Assembly (NCBI RefSeq): GCF_044761985.1
Contig: NZ_JBIWDK010000002.1
Location: 186,001-250,000 of the forward strand
Source: Peribacillus sp044761985
Lineage (GTDB): Bacteria > Bacillota > Bacilli > Bacillales > DSM-1321
Reading direction: 5' to 3'
DNA length: 64,000 bases
The translations under genes and the position numbers were made by a program. The notes under the pieces are model-generated. The model had not been told where the DNA came from, searched no databases, and saw nothing but the letters and a program-made list of their open reading frames with translations. How positions within the stretch are numbered: position 1 is the stretch's first letter; every line of letters begins with the position of its first letter. Shown here piece by piece: positions 43,283-50,934 of the stretch.

Positions 43283-43320
43283 GAGCCCCAGGGTAGTCAC
43301 TTTGCTACCTCTGGGGCTTT
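43283..43320. terminator. Isolated terminator hairpin
   Basis: AGCCCCAG and CTGGGGCT, with inner GGTAG/CTACC, followed by TTTG. No intact gene feeds it, so it marks a lost or degraded gene. Confidence 0.6.
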
Positions 43321-43415
43321 GTATATGAAACCTTTCTTATGGGAGATCTGCTGGTTGCTTTTTTGTTTTAAAAACCACTCCAGATAAAGAGAACTTATTA
43401 TAAGAGGATAATTTT

Positions 43416-43693
43416 ATGGAAATCGAATTAGACATACCAGTAGGTGTAGAGGAAGGAATCAATCAAAGGATTTGTTGTGAGCTCTTAAACAAGCAATACA
43501 GCAATTTCAAGAACAACTTAATACTAATGAATGGATGACACTAAAAAAAGGAGTTCAATATGCGGGAGTAAGCATTAATACTTTTAAAAAGTTTTTTCTG
43601 GAAGGCCTAAAAGTAAGCAAACCCAGCTCTTCCTCCATTCAATTGGTTTCTCGTACTGAGATAGATTGCTTCTTAGAATCTTGTATTTACTAA
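43416..43693 (+). pseudogene. Broken small helix-turn-helix (phage-type) gene
   Basis: ATG at 43416 (AGAGG before it) opens MEIELDIPVGVEEGINQRI. About 20 codons in, the frame breaks. The +1 frame continues ALKQAIQQFQEQLNTNEW, then MTLKKGVQYAGVSINTFKKF and a charged tail to TAA at 43691. The second half is an excisionase- or repressor-like helix-turn-helix (WMTLKKGVQYAGVSINTFKK), common in phages and integrative elements. One indel restores a 92-residue protein. It lies outside the nearby attachment site, so it belongs to an older element. The stretch 43694-44040 is empty. Confidence 0.6.
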
Positions 43694-44040
43694 GTAATGG
43701 TTATAAAAATCCGCATGAGGTAATAAAAGGTGGTTATATCCAGACAAACTCATTTTCTCATTATTGATGTACCTAACAATACTAAACGAACATTCCAATT
43801 TAGAAGAAAAAAATTTTTACTCACGTGAATAACTTAAATCTTTCCTCATTTGCTTCGAAAAAGAAAGCAACTACAAAGCCTACACTTTTTTTCGTTTGCT
43901 TGCTTATTCTGGTATGCGGAAAGAGTAAGCATCAGCTTCTCAATTTTTAACTACGATTGTAACTACTACAAGTGATATTAGATGACACTATATGAAAAAC
44001 AAAAACACCTAAACCCTTTATTATTGAGGTTCATGATAAT

Positions 44041-44089
44041 AAAAAACCACCAATATATGTATTGGTGGAGACGGTGGGAGTCGAACCCC
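44041..44089 (-). repeat. tmRNA-like 3' end with terminator: attachment half-site
   Basis: Read on the minus strand, 44063-44089 is the T-loop and acceptor end of a tmRNA-type molecule: GGGTTCGACTCCCACC, then CGTCTCCACCA. CGTCTCC would pair with the GGGGACG start of Bacillus ssrA. Its CCACCAATA begins a terminator stem (44047-44068) that ends in six U. The 5' half of the T-stem (TAGGGG) does not pair, and no ssrA body lies nearby. This is therefore a duplicated 3' end, as left by an integrase that targets ssrA. Confidence 0.72.
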
Positions 44090-44220
44090 TATCTTTATAA
44101 ATTATTATAATATCAGTATTTATAAGGCTTTTGGTGCAATCAATACATTTTTGACCATGGATTTGACCATGGAATGAATAAATTACTTACGGAGACAAGA
44201 CTTTTATTAAGATTTTAAAA

Positions 44221-44250
44221 ATAAAAGCCCTCAAAATTGAGGGCTTTTAT
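44221..44250 (-). terminator. Terminator of the ImmA operon
   Basis: ATAAAAGCCCTCAA and TTGAGGGCTTTTAT are perfect complements around a 2-base centre, directly after the protease stop codon. Confidence 0.85.
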
Positions 44251-44253
44251 AGT

Positions 44254-45390
44254 CTACCTCTTAACCAACTTGATTGTTGGCTCTGGCTCTTTGTAATTTA
44301 AAGTACCTTTCGGGAGATTGCATAAGATTTCAATAAACTCCTGCGGTACTCCTATTTCCTGAATAAGCTGTAACTCATTTTTCACATCATTTTCAAGTAG
44401 CATTAAGACGCTCTTTTTCAGAACTACAGGTTCCTGTAAAGGAAACACATCATCTAAAGGTTCCTTTGACCTCATTTTTTTCATGGACATTTGTTTCTGT
44501 AATGACGTATATCTACTTTCATCAATTATATTTAGTTCGTAACTTCTATATATCATTGCACCTATGGAAACTCGCCAATACTTTTTTAACTCTATAAAGT
44601 GTAATAATGAAGTAGAAGTAACTGTTTTAGCAAATGCTTCTGCTGGCAACAATAGTGCTGAGGCAAAACGATTTGCTTGGTTCTCCATAACTTTTATTTG
44701 TTCCCTACTGAGTATATCTTGATTGTCTATATCTTCGTGCATAAGAATGTGACCTAACTCATGTCCGCCATCAAACTGTCTTCTAAACGCTGATTGTTTA
44801 TCGTTTCCAAGAAAAATAAAAGGTCTCCCTGTTCGATGTTGACAGAATGCATCTACTTTTTGAGTATCGGTATCAACAGAAAATACCATAACGCCATTTC
44901 TCTCTAACAAGTGGACAATGTTAGCAATAGGGTTATCACCAATCCCCCAAAATTCTCTTAAACTTTTAGCTAATTCTTCAATTGCATTATTGTCATCCCA
45001 ATTTGTGTTTAATTGAGATACATCTGGTAAATTCAGCTCAGGAAATTCTATTGAATTAGACAAATAACTGTATATATATCCTGCAAGGTGAGACTTATTA
45101 TATTGCATTTCTTTACTTTTTTTTGTAGCAGTAGCATTTGCACGGAAAAATGTATTCCCAACATATTGCTCTTTAAAATCCTTGTAAAAATAACTTTTTG
45201 GAAAACCTAAGGTATTAATTAAAGCCATCATCGTTTCTTGCTTGGGCATATGTTCGCCAAGTTCAAATTGAGAAATAGCCTGTTTTGATACACCAATCAT
45301 GTCAGCAAGTCCCTTGATAGTCAGACCTCTTATCAACCTTGCTTCTCTTAGTCTCTTCGGATTAAAAATTGTTTCCTGATTTACGTTCAT
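44254..45390 (-). CDS. XRE-ImmA/IrrE regulator-protease
   Basis: A 378-residue protein. An XRE helix-turn-helix lies at residues 12-68 (LIRGLTIKGLADMIGVSKQA). An ImmA/IrrE-type zinc protease follows, with the HExxH motif in GHELGHILMHED near residue 215 and a downstream ENQANRFASALLLPAEAF helix that carries the third ligand. ImmA proteins cleave the repressor of integrative elements such as ICEBs1, or act as antitoxin-like regulators. It lies 31 bases after an unknown gene on the same transcript and next to the attachment site. It may control excision or defence genes of this element. Confidence 0.88.
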   Translation of the reverse strand: MNVNQETIFNPKRLREARLIRGLTIKGLADMIGVSKQAISQFELGEHMPKQETMMALINTLGFPKSYFYKDFKEQYVGNTFFRANATATKKSKEMQYNKSHLAGYIYSYLSNSIEFPELNLPDVSQLNTNWDDNNAIEELAKSLREFWGIGDNPIANIVHLLERNGVMVFSVDTDTQKVDAFCQHRTGRPFIFLGNDKQSAFRRQFDGGHELGHILMHEDIDNQDILSREQIKVMENQANRFASALLLPAEAFAKTVTSTSLLHFIELKKYWRVSIGAMIYRSYELNIIDESRYTSLQKQMSMKKMRSKEPLDDVFPLQEPVVLKKSVLMLLENDVKNELQLIQEIGVPQEFIEILCNLPKGTLNYKEPEPTIKLVKR

Positions 45391-45421
45391 AATTACTGCC
45401 CCTAACTAAACAAAAGTTTCT

Positions 45422-46102
45422 CTAAGATGTAGTCTTTCCTTTTAGCTTTACTACAATATCTTCCTCTAATGGTGTTTTCAATGGTGTTGGAATATCTAAT
45501 AGATGGTGGTAGTTGAGTGGCACAAGAACATCAATATCAACATTAATTGAATCAGAAATATCCTCTTTGTATATCCAGTCTTCTTGGTCTGGTCTTAAAG
45601 CTCCTTCGTAATAGGATTCTTGCTTGCTATCATAAGTAACTATAATTCCAAAAGGTTGGTTTTCTATACCCAAAGAAAGAGATTCTTGATAGGGTGTATC
45701 TCCATAGATTTCATCCATAGATATTCCCATTTCGTTTAGACGTATTGCATTGGCTGAAGCGAATTCCCCTCTATATTTACATGGTGTAGGTATATATTTT
45801 TTCCCTTGAAGTTTGGATACAAGAATAAAGATGTTTCGAATTGTGTCATGTATCACTATGTATGGGTGAAACCCTGCTCTTCTTGAACCAACCTTCATTT
45901 GTGTATGGGGATTATCTTCAATCATTGTAGCAACACTCTCATTTACTATGTCATATAATAAATGCGGTGCATGCTTCTTTGTTCTAGTTACAGGCATTGA
46001 TGTAACAAGATCTTGGTATTCCATAATTCCTCTTTGAATCCCTTTAACAATTAAGGCTCGTTGTTCATTGGTAAGCATACACTTTTCTATCAACTTATTC
46101 AC
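45422..46102 (-). CDS. Unknown partner gene of the ImmA protease
   Basis: I start at GTG 46102, which follows AAGG by 7 bases; the frame runs 10 codons further upstream to a TTG without a site. The 226-residue protein has no membrane segment. It shows conserved-looking blocks (GSRRAGFHPYIVIHDTIRNI, CKYRGEFASANAIRLNEMG, VPLNYHHLLDIPTP). Similar two-gene sets with XRE-ImmA proteins occur in Firmicutes elements, and it may be the target or toxin partner (possibly the DUF5986 group, from memory only). Two tandem promoters precede it. Confidence 0.65.
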   Translation of the reverse strand: MNKLIEKCMLTNEQRALIVKGIQRGIMEYQDLVTSMPVTRTKKHAPHLLYDIVNESVATMIEDNPHTQMKVGSRRAGFHPYIVIHDTIRNIFILVSKLQGKKYIPTPCKYRGEFASANAIRLNEMGISMDEIYGDTPYQESLSLGIENQPFGIIVTYDSKQESYYEGALRPDQEDWIYKEDISDSINVDIDVLVPLNYHHLLDIPTPLKTPLEEDIVVKLKGKTTS

Positions 46103-46133
46103 TCCATCACCTTCCACACCATAATATACCAAT

Positions 46134-46223
46134 ATTATTTACTTTTTTTGTTAATTTGTCAAGTATTAACTAAATCAATAGAATAAAGTGAAGTTTTATA
46201 TTAATTACACCTATTATTGTCAA
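46134..46223 (-). promoter_or_regulatory. Two tandem sigma-A promoters for the ImmA operon
   Basis: Minus strand: TTGACA (46218-46223), 17 bases, TATAAA (46195-46200). Then TTGACA (46157-46162), 17 bases, AATAAT (46134-46139). The -35 regions share TTGACAA, a possible operator for the XRE protein. Confidence 0.7.
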
Positions 46224-46494
46224 ATAAAATAATATGAACCCTTCTAATATATAAAGATATTTTTATAGCCAAAAACACTGTAAGTTACATTTGTTTAAGT
46301 ACACCCATAAAAACTGAATATTCACCATATAAAACAAAGGGGATTAAACCAGAAATATAATACTTTAATTAGTCAAGATTTAAACTTTCTTTTGCAATAT
46401 GAAGTCCCTGACCATATTTACTGTAAAATCTTTTTCTTTATATCCCTTTTGTTTGTAGAATATTTTTATTCCTTTTCTAATTCTATGTACTGTC

Positions 46495-46900
46495 TATAGA
46501 AATATAGTTCCTGTAAATTACATCTAAGATTGCTCTTACTTCATTTGCACTACCAAATGCGGAACCTAAATGTTTATAAACGTTTTTTGATAAATTGAAC
46601 TGTTGCCCCCACATATCCACTGGATAACTTTCACAAAAAAAAGGCCAAGTGAATGACCCAATTTTTCATATTCATATAACTTTTCCGCAGTTAAAATATC
46701 TTCTGGTATCAATGATTTCAAAAGTTGTGGTGCTCCAGTGTATATAGAAAATTCTTCTTACCTTTTAATACTCCCGTTTGTAAATGTAATGTAGCATAAG
46801 CACTTTGAGTCCAAGGGTTTACAAAACTCTTCCATGCGATATTAAACAGTTCACCGCTTGTTAGCTTATTCTTAATCTCGTTTACATATCTTTACTCAAA
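46495..46900 (-). pseudogene. Degraded paralogue of the 49243-49731 gene
   Basis: Across several frames the minus strand reads SGELFNIAW, NPWTQSAYATLHLQTG, SLIPEDILTAEKLYEYEK. The intact gene at 49243-49731 has CDELFNIAW, NPWLQSAYATLNLRTG and SLAPEDILTIEEMDKFE. At least two frameshifts break it. A further stretch (VDMWGQQFNLSKNVYKHLGS) extends its C-terminus beyond the intact copy. It is a decayed duplicate. The stretch 46224-46494 shows nothing else. Confidence 0.7.
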
Positions 46901-47034
46901 CATCCCCCTTGGATCCTAATAAGATAAACTATTTCCTTTCTATCTAACAAAATATTTAAGCGTTCAACGCACCTTCACAATTGCTCTTTTTCAGTAAGTT
47001 AATTTCTAATAATTCTTTAGTAAATAAACTTACT

Positions 47035-47391
47035 TCATAAAAAACAACTTGTACGTTTTCTTTTTGATTTCTCTATAATTTTATTATTTTCATTAAAAAG
47101 TGCTCTAGTAGTATGGCTGATACCAATCTCAGGTAATATTAGTCCAGAATTAAATTTTATACCCTTTCTCACTATGTCTCCGTTGTTACCTGGGCTAGGG
47201 TTTTGTTGTTTTGCTTTCATTAAGCTTTCTATTTTATCCATTCTGTCTTTCAATTCCTTATTAGAGATTTTTATATGCTTTAAGAACTCTAATAATTCTT
47301 TTTGCTCCATTTCCAAGTTATCAAAACATAAAATTTCCTCCGCCAGTTTGGTAATTTCATTATTTTTATCCTGCTCAAATCCCTTTCTCAT
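47035..47391 (-). CDS. Unknown 118-residue coiled-coil protein
   Basis: A hydrophilic protein with an AAGGAGG site 8 bases before ATG 47391. Residues 10-65 are helical, with heptad-like leucines (LEMEQKELLEFLKHIKISNK). The rest is polar, ends in a basic tail and has no known motif. It follows the 88-residue gene by 13 bases and is the last of a small set of unknown genes. I do not recognise it. Confidence 0.6.
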   Translation of the reverse strand: MRKGFEQDKNNEITKLAEEILCFDNLEMEQKELLEFLKHIKISNKELKDRMDKIESLMKAKQQNPSPGNNGDIVRKGIKFNSGLILPEIGISHTTRALFNENNKIIEKSKRKRTSCFL

Positions 47392-47404
47392 TCTTCACCC
47401 CTCC

Positions 47405-47671
47405 TTATCCCAATTCATCCTCGTTTTTTAAGTAGTAATCAGACCTGTTTATAACATCCACGAAGCTCATTTCATCCACTTTTAAAGGTTCATAGACTTT
47501 TTCTACTACTCCTGCCTTTTCAAGCTGTACGGAAACAACACGAATCCACTCTTCATATATTTTCATGAGTAGGCGTGGTTCTGTGCTTCTAAAATATTGT
47601 TCCATGCCATACCGCCCATAAATGTCTCTGATTATTGCTCTGACAATGAAAACAGCAATTTTTTCATCCAT
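47405..47671 (-). CDS. Unknown 88-residue protein
   Basis: ATG 47671 is preceded by GGAGG at 9 bases; the frame's earlier start at 47692 overlaps that site and is rejected. The product (MDEKIAVFIVRAIIRDIYGR at its start) is helical, with an acidic C-terminus. It has no membrane segment or known motif. Together with the next gene (13-base gap) it looks like one unit, possibly a regulator or immunity pair within the element. Confidence 0.6.
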   Translation of the reverse strand: MDEKIAVFIVRAIIRDIYGRYGMEQYFRSTEPRLLMKIYEEWIRVVSVQLEKAGVVEKVYEPLKVDEMSFVDVINRSDYYLKNEDELG

Positions 47672-47782
47672 ATAATAAGTCCTCCATATCAATAGAGTTT
47701 GAATACAAATATAATTAATTAAAAACTACCTAACTTACAAAGTGTAAATTCATTTGATACTTCTCTCTAAATTCTCTATCAT

Positions 47783-47962
47783 TTAAATACCTTCATACAT
47801 TTCCGCCTTTCTCTTTATAATATTTACACACTTCTTTTTCTCCATTTCTTTCAATAAAGCAAGTAGCTTTTGATTTTCTCCGTGTATAGGACTACTCATA
47901 TCAGCCACAGCCATTTTTCTATGATTTGGATTCATAATAATTTTATTCCTCTCAAAGGCCAT
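47783..47962 (-). CDS. 59-residue small ORF behind a poly-G tract
   Basis: ATG 47962 opens a 59-codon frame: MAFERNKIIMNPNHRKMAVA, then a Lys-rich helical half (LLALLKEMEKKKCVNIIKRK). No SD of the usual form exists. Instead a run of 12 G ends 10 bases before the ATG, followed by AAGAGAG. The composition is protein-like and the frame lies in a gap between unknown genes of the same strand. I cannot assign a family. Expression may depend on the G-run length. Confidence 0.45.
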   Translation of the reverse strand: MAFERNKIIMNPNHRKMAVADMSSPIHGENQKLLALLKEMEKKKCVNIIKRKAEMYEGI

Positions 47963-47972
47963 ATACTCTCTT

Positions 47973-47984
47973 CCCCCCCCCCCC
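47973..47984. repeat. Homopolymer of 12 C (12 G on the minus strand)
   Basis: An uninterrupted C12 in very AT-rich DNA, placed in the ribosome-site region of the 59-residue ORF. Such tracts are prone to slippage. Confidence 0.85.
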
Positions 47985-48001
47985 GTTAATAATCCTCGAT
48001 A

Positions 48002-48457
48002 TTATTTTTTAAAGAGTAAAATATTTCTCACATAGACTTCATGAGGCAACGAAACTTTCAAATCTTTCGCTGACAATAGTAATTTATATCGATACTTTTT
48101 TGCCTCTAAATCTAATAGGCTTTCAAATCCAAGTAGCTTCAAGTTTTCTTTTTCAACCCTTCCTTTATAATGGAAGCCTTCTGTTACAAAAACAAAATCA
48201 CATTCTGACAGTATAATTAGTGTTATATCGTTAGGTAAGTAACTTGAATAATATTCCGCATTCCAACTCAGTAATTGATTAAGCTTATCCTCTAAATCTG
48301 GATATGGAGCTTTAAATATTAACTCCTGGAAGAAATTCCGAGTAACCTTTTTGAAATCCTCTTCATGATCAAACTCGAAAATAAAGCAAATATTATCTTT
48401 TAATTCAACCTTCAAATTTTTATAGCGTTCTATTCGACAATAGTTTATCTTTTCCAT
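48002..48457 (-). CDS. Unknown 151-residue protein
   Basis: A soluble protein with alternating strand and helix (NLKVELKDNICFIFEFDHEE, NDITLIILSECDFVFVTEGF) and a helical tail ending NILLFKK. A weak GGTGAT site precedes ATG 48457. It resembles the size and style of immunity proteins found in integrative elements, but no toxin gene is next to it. I do not recognise a family. It is transcribed in the same direction as the small genes to its left. Confidence 0.6.
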   Translation of the reverse strand: MEKINYCRIERYKNLKVELKDNICFIFEFDHEEDFKKVTRNFFQELIFKAPYPDLEDKLNQLLSWNAEYYSSYLPNDITLIILSECDFVFVTEGFHYKGRVEKENLKLLGFESLLDLEAKKYRYKLLLSAKDLKVSLPHEVYVRNILLFKK

Positions 48458-49242
48458 AAAATCACCTTTTCATTTTTCATTTGATTATCTTCCTTATAAT
48501 ATGATGCAGGTTTCTTTGAAACTGACTTTTCACTATGAGTTTCACTTACTCAGAATGTTTTGTTAACAATCCATTCTGTGTGGGATATTTGAATCGAATC
48601 TAATACCCTTGGCTTTTTAGGCAAAATAATAAGCATCAACGACAATAGGCAAAGGATTTTGTTTTTTTTAAACAAGATCCTTTGCCCATTGAAATAGATG
48701 CTTTATTTTATAGATATTTTGATACGATAAACTATATTATAGTTTTCTCTTTCACAATTTTCAACTCATAATTATCAGTTATGCAGAGATTTATTTTCAT
48801 TTAAGGAATGAAAGCCTTTATTTTTACTCTAACAAAATAAAAATAGAAAGCTCTTTACATAACTATTTTAAAATGTTTTTTTCATCATTCTACAACCACA
48901 GAACTTATTTCATTAAGTTTCTGAGAGCTTTTTCTCTGTTTTTCAAGATAGCAAAAAGAAGAGAAAATGTACTTCTTCTAATCCTATGATAAGCGACAAT
49001 AATATATCCTCAGGAAATCGAAAATCCACCTTACCTTAGGTTCACTACAAATATCATAATCCGTTGTTAAATATAAGTTTTTTTCTAAATCAAAAGATTT
49101 CGTTAAACAAAATAGATTTAGATGCTTGGATTAGCTATATGGAAACTCCTATGGAATTTCATCATACTTTTAAACAAATTTTCTAAGTCCTTTTGAAACA
49201 CCCAAATCGTTTAAGTGCTTCTTTGTTTTTTTCTCCTCTAAA
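48458..49242. other. Gene-poor stretch
   Basis: 785 bases. Apart from the palindrome at 48623-48709 I find no supported gene. A plus-strand fragment near 49110-49185 reads DLDAWISYMETPMEFHHTF before a stop, with no start, so it is probably another remnant. Confidence 0.35.
48623..48709. repeat. 87-base imperfect palindrome
   Basis: The arms read AAAATAATAAGCATC ... CAAT-GGCAAAGGAT-TTGTTT and their complements AAACAA-ATCCTTTGCC-ATTG ... GATGCTTTATTTT. About 35 bases on each side pair with a few bulges. It may be a small non-autonomous element or a double terminator. Confidence 0.6.
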
Positions 49243-49731
49243 TCAATTTTTCATTCCAATACATTTAGCAACTTTATGAGTTTCGTATAAATCAAACAGG
49301 TTTTCCTCAATAACTGAATCAAAATACCAGCTAATTATACCCCAATTAGATTGATAATAACTTTTAGCACGTTGCTTAATATTAATTAAGTGATTTTCAC
49401 AAAATTGTTCAAATAATTGAACCGAACCTTCGAATTTATCCATCTCTTCTATAGTTAAAATATCTTCTGGTGCTAAGGATGCCAATTCGACTTTAAATAG
49501 TATCATATATGGTGTCTCACTGTTCATGGAAAATTCATCATGACCTTCTAATCCCCCAGTTCGCAAGTTCAATGTTGCATAAGCACTTTGAAGCCAAGGA
49601 TTTTCCAATCCAGTCCAAGCAATATTAAAAAGTTCATCACATACAAATGTACTCCTAATGTCACCTACCGCTTCCTTACTTACCAATACTCCTTTACTGC
49701 ATGAATTTATAATTGAACCAATTGACAACAT
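49243..49731 (-). CDS. Unknown 162-residue protein, intact member of a duplicated pair
   Basis: A soluble protein with a hydrophobic start (MLSIGSIINSCSKGVLVS), then CDELFNIAW, NPWLQSAYATLNLRTG and SLAPEDILTIEEMDKFE. A pseudogene copy lies 2.8 kb away. It has an AGGAGG-like site 7 bases before the ATG. The duplicates suggest a diversifying immunity- or defence-like gene family within the element. No enzymatic motif is visible. Confidence 0.65.
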   Translation of the reverse strand: MLSIGSIINSCSKGVLVSKEAVGDIRSTFVCDELFNIAWTGLENPWLQSAYATLNLRTGGLEGHDEFSMNSETPYMILFKVELASLAPEDILTIEEMDKFEGSVQLFEQFCENHLINIKQRAKSYYQSNWGIISWYFDSVIEENLFDLYETHKVAKCIGMKN

Positions 49732-49889
49732 AATATTTTTCCTCCTTCGTTAATAGAAATTATTTTAGTAAACATAATATATCTTTATTAGCAAAGCTCA
49801 TAAAGGCTTTTTATGGCGTACCACGTTCGAGATTATTTTTCACTTTTTGGTTTCTTGTTTTGCGATTTTGTCTTTCCAATCATAGATAT

Positions 49890-50031
49890 ACAACCACAAG
49901 GAAAGGGGTAACAGGAAAATGAGGGGCTATTCTTTCGTCATTTTAATATTTTTTACCCAATATATCTTTTAAAGATATTTATATTGATAGATGAAAACCT
50001 CTCTTTTACCTGAATCCTCCCTATTGTAGTC
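49890..50031. repeat. Dyad element, copy 1
   Basis: CAACCACAAGGAAAGGGG (49891-49908) and, inverted, the arm around 49992-50031 (CTACAATAGGGAGG, CAGGTAAAAGAGAGG on the minus strand) face each other about 100 bases apart. The same pair recurs at 50763-50910. Each pair sits just beyond the stop codon of a minus-strand gene. The rest of 49732-50042 has no gene. Confidence 0.5.
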
Positions 50032-50042
50032 TTCATATTGTT

Positions 50043-50555
50043 CTAAAAGGGCAGATCATCAAGGTCATCAATTAAAGAAGAAGGTTTCCAATCATCAGAA
50101 GATAAATCTTCGTTAAATGAAGTAGGGTCTTCACCATCACCACCCCTAAAATCAAGATTTATTTCCTCCACTTTATCTATAATGATTTCTCCCTTTTGAA
50201 TTCTTATCTCTTGAGTAAATCCCCTAAATATTTCAACCACACACAAATCAATATCAATTTCATATTCTCTTGACATTTGTATATATGGTTCAGGGGCAAT
50301 TGACCATGCGGCCATGAATTCATTCATAGTGCATTCTTTTATAATTTCTTCGGATGCAAAATTAAACTCAATATCATCGGCAATAAAATTGCGTGTTGTT
50401 CCATCGATAAAAATGAGTTCCTTTGAACGAATGGTAAGTTTCTTATCATCCTCTAAAATTTCTAAATCATCTTCCTTCAAATTTTCAAGCAAAAATCTTT
50501 TTACATTATCCTTCGTTCCTCTTACTACTAAGTTACCTCTACACCAATTTGGCAT
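50043..50555 (-). CDS. Api92-like / DUF1281 family protein
   Basis: A 170-residue protein that begins MPNWCRGNLVVRG, the hallmark of the Api92-like (ferredoxin-fold) family found in phages and plasmids. The middle has YIQMSREYEIDIDLCVVEIF. The end is very acidic (DLSSDDWKPSSLIDDLDDLP), like single-strand-binding or replication accessory proteins. Function is unknown in the family. Its place behind the primase-helicase gene suggests a replication accessory role. Confidence 0.7.
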   Translation of the reverse strand: MPNWCRGNLVVRGTKDNVKRFLLENLKEDDLEILEDDKKLTIRSKELIFIDGTTRNFIADDIEFNFASEEIIKECTMNEFMAAWSIAPEPYIQMSREYEIDIDLCVVEIFRGFTQEIRIQKGEIIIDKVEEINLDFRGGDGEDPTSFNEDLSSDDWKPSSLIDDLDDLPF

Positions 50556-50762
50556 GTTAATTTCCTCGCTTTCTGTTTTTTATATCTGGCTAATCAATAT
50601 GTTAAAACCTACGTCTTTTGTTTGACTATATGTCGCCTACCCAGATATTTACGAAAAAGTAGTCAAAAAGGGATTACCGACTATTTTTCTAAAATACTTA
50701 TATTAGAAAAATAATTCACCTCTATTATCAGCTTTAAAAAAAATCAATATAAGAGGATTATT

Positions 50763-50910
50763 ACAACCACAAGGAGGGGAATATGCGGGTATTTGAGGGA
50801 GTATTTTTGTATCTTCTATAGAAGTTAGTTATTAACTACTTATTTTCTAAAAAAATTGTAATAGTAAATAAAACTCTCTCTTTTGCCTGAACCCCTTTCC
50901 TCGTAGTTGT
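50763..50910. repeat. Dyad element, copy 2
   Basis: ACAACCACAAGGAGGGG (50763-50779) pairs imperfectly with CCCCTTTCCTCGTAGTTGT (50892-50910). Together they bracket about 110 AT-rich bases next to the primase stop codon. This is the second copy of the element at 49890-50031. The stretch 50556-50762 shows no gene. Confidence 0.5.
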
Positions 50911-50934
50911 TATCTTCTCTCTGGAAATAATCAT

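Noticed and set aside
44041..44100. Complete tRNA or tmRNA gene
   Set aside because: Only the T-loop and acceptor 3' half exist. The 5' half of the T-stem does not pair and no 5' acceptor strand is found.
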